Assembly (NCBI RefSeq): GCF_036320965.1
Contig: NC_092232.1
Location: forward strand, 54,632,482-54,696,481
Direction: 5' to 3'
Length of the DNA: 64,000 nucleotides
Source: Panulirus ornatus
Lineage: Eukaryota; Arthropoda; Malacostraca; Decapoda; Palinuridae
The notes beneath the pieces were generated by a model. The model was not told the origin of the DNA, made no database searches, and was given only the letters and a program-made list of their open reading frames with translations. Below, piece by piece: positions 52,601 through 60,072 of this stretch (the first letter of the stretch is position 1; every line of letters starts with the position of its first letter). Position numbers and translations under genes: made by a program.

Positions 52601-53361
52601 GATAAGCTTCCTGATTCGTCTGGGAGATAGTGGTTATCACTGTACATCCTACCCTCACGTAACCATCAGTGGCATTATAAATATCTGAGTCTATAATGAA
52701 CATATATCATCATCAAATATTATAAATACCATAAGTAAATGAATTGTTATAAGGTATCGTGAATATAAAATGTAACTAGTAATATAAACATCTTTCATGA
52801 TCTATGAAGACCATTTCGCTTACTGTAAATACTAGATTATAACAGAAAGATATTACTTTGAAAATATTCCATCAAAAAATCTATTTCATCTCAATAAATT
52901 ACTTTACTCTCTTTGTCGAAGATTTCATTTCTCTTTATTGAGAAAATCAGATAAAGACATTTACTGAAGACTGTGCTGTAGATTCACATTGCTCATGACA
53001 CGGGAAAGACATAACACGAACTGATCATCAGCCAGAACAGTACTGTGTGTGTAGGTCAACCCAGTCAGAGCCAACCATACCTCAAACACTACGAGGTCTG
53101 ACTCAGGCATTACCCTGGGGAACTGCGCCTTACCGAGCCACATGAAGAAGAACGTCTCCACCGTCACCAGGCCGTACAGGACGTAGTCGAACACGGACGA
53201 GAAGGCGCCCACCATCGCCAGCGCATTGTCAGACACCTTCAGTCCAGCGCTGAGCACTGGCACCGCGACCAGGGACCCTGTGGGGGTAACGAAGGGAGGG
53301 TGGTGTGTGTGTGTCAGGTTAGGGCAGGAAAAGTAGCCGTCACACATGGTTAACTCTCTTA

Positions 53362-53403
<42 letters not shown>

Positions 53404-53734
53404 ATTTGTTGATTGTTATTGATGGGACTTTAAAGGAACAAATAAACTTGCTATCACTGATCCATTTTAATGAAACAGCTTCATGCTTAAGTGAGCAAGT
53501 GGTTCATAAATGCCCACAAACGCACACGTAACTCACGTCATAAATCTCAGAGTTAATGGCTCATAGAAAGACCGTTAAATGTATAGGGGTTCGATAGAGA
53601 GCCCTTGGGTCGACCAGCAAGGATGATAACACACTTACCCAGGGTAGACAACAGGTTTTTGTAGGTGTTCCAAAGGCCGTAGTCATCAGCTTGCCAGTTG
53701 AGGACCTGGCGGGTGAACAGGTACATGTACGCTC
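36177..53734 (-). CDS. SLC46-like proton-coupled folate transporter family protein, 3' half (5 exons, 5' end outside window)
   Basis: This is the C-terminal half of a major facilitator membrane transporter resembling the SLC46 family (PCFT/SLC46A1, SLC46A3). Family members move folates or other small organic anions across the plasma or lysosomal membrane; the substrate here is unknown. Five exons, 53734-53639, 53277-53134, 52576-52493, 37165-37009 and 36582-36177, have phase-matched joins and give 294 residues plus TAA with no internal stop. Family features visible are YMYLFTRQVLNW before TM7, AIAIRAMLSKYVAPDEQGRV in the TM10-TM11 region, and a P-L-Y-T-A-V-F followed by FPGAQFFFG in TM11-TM12. 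The tail is unusual: a Glu-rich stretch of about 35 residues encoded by a GGA-type repeat. Introns are 361, 557, 15,327 and 426 bp. The first half of the protein (TM1-TM6) and the start codon were not found up to 64.0 kb. Another MFS family is possible but less likely. Confidence 0.85.
37009..37165 (-). CDS. SLC46-like gene, exon with TM11-TM12 (157 nt)
   Basis: The acceptor is TTGCAG at 37166, directly preceded on the coding strand by a (GT)n tract, and the donor is AT|GTAAGT at 37008. It encodes GRVSAVLGALDGLMPMVIF, PLYTAVFHSTVEVFPGAQFF, then FGSSSNLLMVLIF. The P-LY..V...T...FPG pattern is typical of the last two helices in the family. The exon ends with two bases of an isoleucine codon finished by the first base of the final exon. 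Confidence 0.88.
37171..37196. repeat. (AC)n microsatellite next to splice acceptor
   Basis: 13 AC units lie 5 bp from the acceptor of the 37,165-37,009 exon. On the coding strand this is (GT)13 where a pyrimidine tract is expected. Confidence 0.95.
37339..37480. repeat. (ATT)n trinucleotide microsatellite
   Basis: About 140 bp of ATT with scattered ATC, giving poly-Ile or poly-Met-Ile false ORFs on both strands. Confidence 0.95.
37778..37850. repeat. 12-bp tandem repeat
   Basis: GATGACACGATA and GATGACATGATA alternate for six copies. Confidence 0.9.
38185..38478 (+). mobile_element. LINE reverse transcriptase C-terminal tail, in intron
   Basis: The plus strand reads RLESSDFTHGNG, stop, KFMGKQVTSNEAKYFIFNKI and VNIWNDLPRRISKSDAVDTF, then ENRLDNLFAS. 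This is the classic extreme C-terminus of CR1/jockey-like RTs (KYFFxNRVVNxWNxLPxxVVxAxxVNxFKxRLD). The last 60 codons are open, but one stop and no upstream RT show it is 5'-truncated. It lies antisense to the SLC46-like gene in its 15-kb intron. Confidence 0.72.
38479..39924. other. Intronic unique sequence
   Basis: Within the 15.3-kb intron. ORFs of up to 120 codons on the minus strand at 39294-39656 are partly microsatellite-encoded and unrecognised. Confidence 0.5.
39925..40012. repeat. Short tandem repeat, 22-bp unit
   Basis: CTCCACACCCCTCCCATGACAG occurs about three to four times with one shortened copy. Confidence 0.88.
40378..40620. mobile_element. Head-to-head inverted pair of LINE 3' ends (palindromic element)
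   Basis: The left end (40395-40447) and right end (about 40570-40618) are inverted repeats of about 50 bp with only a few mismatches; each contains ACATCAAGGCCGGGTC or its complement. The same text is the 3' terminus of the LINE at 26298-26345. Further inward, the right side (40505-40565) also matches that LINE's 3' UTR (TTTTTCACTTCCTCC). Each outer edge carries an A-rich tail pointing outward. TAAAACAA occurs at both flanks (40370-40377 and 40621-40628) and may be a target duplication. It could be two 5'-truncated insertions or a foldback non-autonomous element. Confidence 0.7.
40629..42158. other. Intronic unique sequence before the satellite
   Basis: A short (AC)n lies at 41071-41101. No exon is recognised on either strand. 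Confidence 0.5.
42159..45302. repeat. 33-bp satellite array, about 96 copies
   Basis: The unit is GGATCCGTAACTCTGTACCA followed by CTCACGGTGTCAC. Frequent variants are a loss of one G (CACGATCC, 32 bp), CAGATCC or CGAATCC at the start, GTGCC for GTACC in the middle, and CACGTGTCAC for CACGGTGTCAC at the end. One disrupted unit sits at 42277-42296. Units of 33 bp keep frames open, so the long ORFs on both strands are artefacts. The array lies inside the 15.3-kb intron of the SLC46-like gene. Confidence 0.97.
45303..46625. other. Intronic unique sequence after the satellite
   Basis: An 83-codon minus frame (45303-45554) looks non-repetitive but matches nothing I know. Confidence 0.45.
46626..46692. 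repeat. (GA)n microsatellite
   Basis: 67 bp of pure GA inside the long intron. Confidence 0.97.
46693..49859. other. Intronic sequence, 3.2 kb
   Basis: Repeated CAGGTGTAG-type words lie at 47380-47470 and a short (AC)n at 49155-49177. No coding content is recognised. Confidence 0.5.
49860..51020 (-). mobile_element. LINE reverse transcriptase, near full-length but frameshifted
   Basis: Reading the minus strand across frames gives the successive RT blocks: NMNKTTGPD, KRVTSHCPELIVQLASSL (fingers, normally KKGDKSLPxNYRPISLTS), YDMINMYDDTKAVDVIYVEF (palm motif A region), LGNQLIGREQIEVIDGQTPE, WLDVTSGV, KFADDSELVNE (motif C, intact), MIISGELKPSKHCLQAL, and LEHWLQFWSPLKTNNDIMER, TQRRAAKLMP. It is missing the endonuclease and carries many stops and shifts. 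The family is CR1/jockey-like and different from the endonuclease-bearing copies. Confidence 0.8.
51460..52145 (+). mobile_element. LINE linker and RT N-terminus, 3'-truncated
   Basis: The plus strand reads, with shifts, RKYWHINKADWNNLQKFFSD then FPWVNFCLMW, GMEAFVPSSSKMTSSSNHWV, AIQAYRAWKNSPSSE, and KDVANNFCRSTFPSLFRSDG. A long open stretch follows, ending KAYDPDSIHPRVLKEYTSEP. This is the segment between endonuclease and RT of the family seen at 26-27 kb, so it complements part of what that copy lost. It stops abruptly within the RT fingers near 52145. A missing 3' end is unusual for a LINE insertion, so later deletion is likely. Confidence 0.78.
52493..52576 (-). CDS. SLC46-like gene, short exon with the DEQG loop motif (84 nt)
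   Basis: The acceptor is TCCACATAG before 52576 and the donor is CAAG|GTCAGT at 52492. The exon encodes PVAALLVNSCAIAIRAMLSK followed by YVAPDEQ, and the last base begins a glycine codon completed 15.3 kb away. The AIRAMLSKxVxPDEQG text is the most diagnostic piece of the gene, because SLC46 proteins carry a similar (R/K)S(M/L)(L/I)SKxVxxDExGK segment between TM10 and TM11. At 28 codons the exon is easily missed by ORF scanning. Confidence 0.87.
53134..53277 (-). CDS. SLC46-like gene, exon with TM8-TM9 region (144 nt)
   Basis: The acceptor is CCCACAG at 53278 and the donor is CTCG|GTAAGG at 53133. The split glycine codon joins the previous exon. The product begins GSLVAVPVLSAGLKVSDNAL and continues with a hydrophobic segment ending TVETFFFMWL. 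The two hydrophobic stretches separated by a short polar turn suit two membrane helices of the second MFS half. The phase is preserved across the 361-bp intron upstream and the 557-bp intron downstream. Confidence 0.87.
53364..53401. repeat. (TA)n microsatellite in intron
   Basis: 38 bp of TA between the two exons at 53.1-53.7 kb. Confidence 0.97.
53639..53734 (-). CDS. SLC46-like gene, first visible exon (96 nt)
   Basis: Read on the minus strand, the acceptor is CCCCCACAG just above 53734 and the donor is G|GTAAGTGT below 53639. The exon starts with the last two bases of a codon and ends with the first base of one. It encodes AYMYLFTRQVLNWQADDYG and then LWNTYKNLLSTL. This is the stretch that in SLC46 proteins enters TM7, with the characteristic YLFTR..NW. 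The preceding exon should end in phase 1; I could not find it. Confidence 0.85.
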
Positions 53735-54961
53735 CTGTGGGGGAGAGAGAGACACACATCCTAGGTTAGTGTTGGCAGCCCAGAGTAAACAATTGTCATT
53801 GGGGATTATACGTTCTACGAGAGATTTAAGAAAGAAGGTAAGAAGTGAAGGATAAGAGACACACAGACTGACAGACAAACATTCTTCATTAAAAAGAAAA
53901 CGTTCATAACTGACGCGCTTGAGGATGATCTCCAGTCTTACTAGAAAATCACCGTCGCCATTCCTGGCACCTGGCCCACTCTCCCACACGAACATTTATA
54001 TCATACACACACGATTAACGCCAAGACCCCTCTGGCTGAGGTCCTGCTGCTTCAGTGTTACGCTACAATCATCAGCAGGGAAGTAATGAATATTTTAGAA
54101 GGAGGAAGTTCCTCGATGAGATTGTACTCTGAACTTTATAACATCGAGCATCAGGGTGGTGTACTTGGCCGGAACTGCGACCCACAACTCTGACGTTCGA
54201 CGGTATGGGTCGCCTGGTTTAAATAATCACAAACTGTTACACAGCAGACAAAACGCGTCGTCTGAATCATCTATGAGACAATCCAGGGAACAAACAGGAT
54301 AAACAATGAGCGTTAACAAGCGAACTACCGATGCAGTAAACTGAGCTGAAGCTAATGAGAAGACGTAGCGTTCTTACCCACATTTATGGAATTCGTCCTT
54401 GTCTACTGTTCGTCCTTGTAACCCGCTACCCCTCACCCCCCCCCCCCCCACCTCACCTCACCTGAACAACCTACACGATACCACGTGAGGCCTATCTCGC
54501 CTAGGAGGCACCACGTGAGGCCCAGACTCGATCAGCGGAACCTCCCAAAGGGGCAAAACACAGGCGACGTGTACAAGGATGGTTGGCCTTGCATCCACAA
54601 ATAGCTACAAGTTTCGACACCGCCCACAATCCTTCTGATGATCATCTCCAGCTGTGTTAGCGCCCTCTACATCGTCTGGCCTCATCTAGGTTCCCCTACC
54701 TCACCCCTCTATACAGCAAGAAGCCCAAGGATCATATGAAGTGCGAGACTTTACACGAATCAGGCGGGGTGGGTACCTTGGAGGAGCCCTCCAGTCCACT
54801 AGCACCTACAAGCAAGAGAACGTCGTCGAGGGCCGCTCCTGCCACGCGTCGTGACGCCCCAGGTACTGAGCCGATCCCTTATCATCCTTGAGTTAAGGTA
54901 ATGGTATGACGCACATAGACAGCGCCCGATGATCAGGTAGAGGAGGATGTTAATAGCCAGG
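53735..54961. other. Sequence 5' of the first visible SLC46-like exon
   Basis: I searched the minus strand for an upstream exon ending in phase 1 with membrane-like text and found none. Confidence 0.5.
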
Positions 54962-55110
54962 TTGGGGGAAGGAGCGACCAAGAGAACCGGGGAAGGGGCG
55001 ACCATGAGAACCAGGGAAGGGGCGACCACGAGAAGCAGGGAAGGGGCGACCACGAGAACCAGGGAAGGGGCGACCACGAGAACCAGGGAAGGGGCGACCA
55101 CAAGACACGG
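54962..55110. repeat. 24-bp minisatellite, 6 copies
   Basis: The unit GGGAAGGGGCGACCACGAGA plus ACCA is purine- and G-rich with few variants. On the minus strand it gives periodic Val-Ala-Pro-Ser text, which is not coding. Confidence 0.93.
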
Positions 55111-55910
55111 GGCAGCCAGAGGACGGCCCTGCCACTACTGCACATGAGGCTCTGATGGCCACACTGTGGCACCAAGTTTGTGGTGGACTGAGGGAGGGAA
55201 CGACATACTGTTGTCGTACTGAGTATCATGAGTGACGTAGGCTTGATATATTCTTTCCAGAATTTGGGAAAGGACATCTTACCCTTTCCCATTTTCTCCA
55301 CGACGAACAAGTAAACTCTGCACTATATCCTGAAAGAGTCCTAGTGTTGCTCTAGGACCCATTTTCCAGAAGCCCCTGCAACTCCAAGACTGCGCTATTA
55401 CCAGTAGCAGGGAATGATGGACTCCTTGGAACAAAGAAGTTCTGACAAGATGATGCAGTCTCGCTAAAGGCGACTTTTCACTCGCGGTGTAACCTCCAGC
55501 AGGTGAAGTCCGGTACCACCCCATCCTTACCATTCCCAACACACATACACCTTGAATGCTATTATATATTGACTTTATACCGGCTAACACGTGTGTTTAT
55601 CCCCTGGAAGTTATTTGTATCCTTTGCTGACAACCACAGAATGACACCAATACATCGCACAACAACTTCACGTTTTCGACTAACGAAAATACGAAATGAG
55701 AGAGTATTCGTAAAAGCCCCAGAACACAAGTGGAGACGGAGGCTTAAGGAGGTAAATCTTGGGGTGGTTTCATTGGATAAAAATGTCGTTTATATGGAAA
55801 TCCTGCACAATTCAGTGGAAAATGTGCCCATCGTATTTCTTCGCCTGTGTGAGGTTGGCGGAGGCAGGGAAAACCCCAGCTGAACTGGGCGAGGATCAAG
55901 GATACTCAAG

Positions 55911-55954
55911 ACAACGTGTTACGCTGCGTTAAGTAACGCTGCGTAACACGTTGT
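55911..55954. repeat. Near-perfect 20-bp inverted repeat (hairpin)
   Basis: The left arm ACAACGTGTTACGCTGCGTT (55911-55930) and the right arm at 55935-55954 pair at 19 of 20 positions around an AAGT loop. Confidence 0.85.
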
Positions 55955-56235
55955 AACGATGTGTAACTTAGTGTAACACATCGCTAAGTTGTGAAACTAT
56001 GTGACTTGAAATCACATCGTGTAACAAACTTGTACTATGCATAACACCAAGTAACAAGATGACATATAAAGTAGTCTAATTACATTTCATAAACTGTATA
56101 AATCTCATAACTCAGTATAGGGTTGTAACACTGTGAAACGCTGTGACCCAGCAAGTATAGCACTTACACAGCGTTACTCTGCATAAGTGTTGCGTAATTT
56201 CGTGAAAGACTGTAACTTAAAGTGTAATACAGTGA
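55955..56235. repeat. Degenerate GTAAC/GTGTAAC repeat region
   Basis: Short GTAAC and GTGTAAC words recur every 9-15 bp with much variation, following on from the hairpin at 55911. Confidence 0.65.
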
Positions 56236-56306
56236 CACTCCTTGTAAACACGTAATGACAAATGGGCGGAAGTCACAGTTTGTGACACGAACGGCAAGAT
56301 ATATAC

Positions 56307-56311
<5 letters not shown>

Positions 56312-56386
<75 letters not shown>
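56312..56386. repeat. (TA)n microsatellite
   Basis: 75 bp of TA. Confidence 0.97.
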
Positions 56387-56388
<2 letters not shown>

Positions 56389-56505
56389 GAGGTCGATGAC
56401 TTCCTAGTCAGGAAACCAGTTCAGCAATGCGACCCTGACTAGTGTCCACCCACCACCAACCAGCCCTGACCATCACTTGATAAGGACGTTGTAAAGGAGA
56501 CGGGA

Positions 56506-56506
<1 letters not shown>

Positions 56507-56554
<48 letters not shown>
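56507..56554. repeat. (TG)n microsatellite
   Basis: 48 bp of TG. Confidence 0.97.
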
Positions 56555-56556
<2 letters not shown>

Positions 56557-56573
56557 ATACGGAGGACGGAGCT

Positions 56574-56900
56574 CTATACACTCGTGGAGGCCCCAGTGTC
56601 TCTGGTTGTGGTATCCCTGTATATCTCGAAGTATTGCTCAATGTCTAATAGAATCAAGCTGATAAAGATTGTGATCGGGTCACCCCTCACTCTTCTCTCA
56701 TCCATGGTGAGAATATTTGAGCATATTGAAGCACTTGGTCTCTCGGAGGACGTGAACAGTTTGCTGAATATTCCCTCATCCATGAACATGAATCATGTTC
56801 TGAGTTTTGGCAGCCGTCAGTCTGTCCCCTTTAAAAGCATCAGCTTTTGGAAGAATATATGGTGGTTCTTGGTGAAGATCTCGGGGTACGAGGTCACTCA
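56574..56900 (-). mobile_element. Small LINE RT C-terminal remnant
   Basis: The minus strand reads MDEGIFSKLFTS, then after an apparent deletion MDERRVRGDPITIF. These correspond to the thumb (MDKEIFxKLFTSYIRP) and the RRVRGDLI tail of the RT family also present at 6.8-7.6 kb. The middle (EYAS..W.P..QRRATK) is missing. The fragment is short and degenerate, so its limits are approximate. Confidence 0.5.
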
Positions 56901-57244
56901 CTTTTCCTCGTAAAGCAGGTACATTATTCTTGGCTTGATATCACTTTTTCAACTCCTTTTTGACATGAATAAAACCTCAACCTCCGCTGGTGACGGCCTG
57001 GCCCTCCACCAGGCGAGAGAAGACATAACAACATTACTGATGAGCTACGGATGACACCAGAACAGTTGATCGCCCATTTCTCTTCCTCATCATTTTAAGG
57101 GAACATGTTCACGTGTCGTGACGATGGTGTAAAGCCGCAATCTCTTCATCTTCCCTGAAGATCCCCAACATCATAGGTTCAGGGAGGTGTGTACAGCGAG
57201 GTCTGCCACACTGGGTATTCCTACTACCAATGACTCTTAACCCC

Positions 57245-57355
<111 letters not shown>

Positions 57356-57849
57356 GACCTTGGAATATTATCATTTTTTCCACTTTGTAGAAAAACGTGC
57401 ATTCGAATGACCCAAGTATATCACTGTAAATTTGACTTTGGTCCATAAGGGATCTGATCCATTCTATGGACGATTGAAGAGTCTTCCTGGTCCCTGTGTC
57501 TGAGGACAGTGAGGATCCGACCCTGGATGGTAACAAGCCTTGCCCTATACATTGTAAATCCGACACCATGACTCCTCTCACGCAACAACATTATACACAA
57601 GCCAGCGGGTCCCACATGTTACATTATTGACGCGTTGCCACAGTGTCTTCCCTCCCTCCTGGCCACCTCAGTCGAGCTGGGCGGAAGATGAGGACGAGAG
57701 CTAGCAATCCTCGGCAGCACAGGTCCAGCTGAGAGTGAGGGTGTTGAGCGAGAAACATCCCCGTGGTCAGCGTACCCTCACGCTGACCTCACTACGAGGA
57801 GGGTAATCAACTCTCATATTTGAGGCAACTGTTTCATGAAGAAGCCGGC

Positions 57850-59882
57850 GGTTGTGATGATGGTTGTGGTGGTGGTGATGATGGCTGTGACGGTTGTGAT
57901 GATGGTGGTGGTGGTGGTGATGATGGTTGTGGTGGTGGTGATGATGGTTGTGGTGGTTGTGATGATGGTTGTGGCGGTTGTGATGATGGTTGTGGTGGTG
58001 GTGATGATGGTTGTGGTGGTTGTGATGATGGCTGTGACGGTTGTGATGATGGTTGTGGCGGTTGTGATGATGGTTGTGGTGGCTGTGATGATGGTTGTGG
58101 TGGTGGTGATGATGGTTGTGGCGGTTGTGATGATGGTTGTGGCGGTTGTGATGATGGTTGTGGTGGTGGTGATGATGGTTGTGGTGGTTGTGATGATGGC
58201 TGTGACGGTTGTGATGATGGTTGTGGTGGTTGTGATGATGGTTGTGGTGGTTGTGATGATGGTTGTGGCGGTTGTGATGATGGTTGTGGTGGTTGTGATG
58301 ATGGTTGTGGCGGTTGTGATGATGGTTGTGGTGGTTGTGATGATGGTTGTGGCGGTTGTGATGATGGTTGTGGTGGTGGTGATGATGGTTGTGGCGGTTG
58401 TGATGATGGTTGTGGTGGTTGTGATGATGGTTGTGGTGGTTGTGATGATGGTTGTGGTGGTTGTGATGATGGTTGTGGTGGTTGTGATGATGGTTGTGGT
58501 GGTTGTGATGATGGTTGTGGTGGTTGTGATGATGGTTGTGGTGGTTGTGATGATGGTTGTGGTGGTTGTGATGATGGTTGTGGCGGTTGTGATGATGGTT
58601 GTGGTGGTTGTGATGATGGTTGTGGTGGTTGTGATGATGGTTGTGGTGGTTGTGATGATGGTTGTGGTGGTGTGATGATGATGGTTGCGGTTGTGATGAT
58701 GTTGTGGTGGTGGTGATGATGGTTGTGGTGGTGGTGATGATGGTGGTGGTGGTTGTGATGATGATTGTGACGGTTGTGATGATGGTTATGGTGGTGGTGA
58801 TGATGGTTGTGGTGGTTGTGATGATGGTGGTGGTGGTTGTGATGATGGTTGTGGTGGTGGTGATGATGGTTGTGGTGGTTGTGATGATGGTGGTGGTGGT
58901 GATGATGGTTGTGGTGGTGGTGATGATGGTTGTGGTGGTTGTGATGATGGTGGTGGTGGTGGTGATGATGGTGGTGGTGGTTGTGATGATGGTTGTGACG
59001 GTTGTGATGATGGTTGTGGTGGTGGTGATGATATCTGTGACGGTTGTGATGATGGTTGTGGTGGTTGTGATGATGGTTGTGGTGGTTGTGATGATGGTTG
59101 TGGTGGTGGTGATGATGGTTGTGGTGGTTGTGATGATGGTGGTGGTGGTGGTGATGATGGTTGTGGTGGTTGTGATGATGGTTGTGGCGGTTGTGATGAT
59201 GTTGTGGTGGTGGTGATGATGATGGTGGTGGTGGTTGTGATGATGGTTGTGGTGGTTGTGATGATGGTGGTGGTGGTGGTGATGATGGTTGTGGTGGTGG
59301 TGATGATGGTTGTGGTGGTTGTGATGATGGTGGTGGTGGTTGTGATGATGGTTGTGGTGGTTGTGATGATGGTTGTGGTGGTTGTGATGATGGTGGTGGT
59401 GGTGGTGATGATGGTGGTGGTGGTGGTGATGATGGTTGTGACGGTTGTGATGATGGTGGTGGTGGTGGTGATGATGGTTGTGGTGATAATGGTTGTGGTG
59501 GTGGGAATGATGGTTGTGGTGGTGATGATGATGGTTGTGGCGGTTGTGATGATGGTTGTGGCGGTTGTGATGATGTTGTGGTGGTGGTGATGATGGTTGT
59601 GGTGATAATGGTTGTGGTGGTGGTGATGATGGTGGTGGTGGTTGTGAAGATGGTTGTGGCGGTTGTGATGATGGTTGTGGTGGTGGTGATGATGGTTGTG
59701 GTGATAATGGTTGTGGTGGTGGGAATGATGGTTGTGGTGGTGATGATGATGGTTGTGACGGTTGTGATGATGGTTGTGGTGATAATGGTTGTGGTGATAA
59801 TGGTTGTGGTGGTGGGAATGATGGTTGTGGTGGTGATGATGATGGTTGTGGCGGTTGTGATAATGGTTGTGGTGGTGGTGAT
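57850..59882. repeat. G/T-rich 21-bp minisatellite (about 2 kb)
   Basis: The basic unit is GGTTGTGATGATGGTTGTGG plus T, with TGTGACGG and GGCGG variants, built from 3-bp steps. The left part (to about 58660) is regular; the right part mixes 18-, 21- and longer units and a composite with GATAATGG and GGGAATGATGG. The G-rich strand is plus. Because every step is a multiple of three, ORFs of 298 codons (plus) and 714 codons (minus) appear; their composition is purely periodic and I do not call them genes. Confidence 0.96.
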
Positions 59883-59956
59883 GTGTACTACTGTGGTGTC
59901 GAGGGTGTTGAAGGTGGTGTACCTGTCTCTTGATCTAGTGTTGACATGGGTGTTGT

Positions 59957-59980
59957 ATACATACATACATACATACATTC
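59957..59980. repeat. (CATA)n microsatellite
   Basis: Five to six CATA units. Confidence 0.9.
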
Positions 59981-60031
59981 ATATACCACACACGGAAGTT
60001 TGAAGGGGTATATGTATCTATGTATAGGCAC

Positions 60032-60034
<3 letters not shown>

Positions 60035-60070
<36 letters not shown>
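60035..60070. repeat. (TG)n microsatellite
   Basis: 36 bp of TG. Confidence 0.97.

Positions 60071-60072
<2 letters not shown>

Noticed and set aside
55240..55310. Possible exon ending at GGTAAGATG on the minus strand
   Set aside because: Encodes a short charged peptide without resemblance to the TM6-TM7 region expected before the first visible exon.
57834..59978. 714-codon open frame on the minus strand and 298-codon frame on the plus strand
   Set aside because: Both are produced by a tandem array whose steps are multiples of three; composition is purely periodic (Pro-Ser-Gln, Gly-Cys-Asp) and frames change with each slip.
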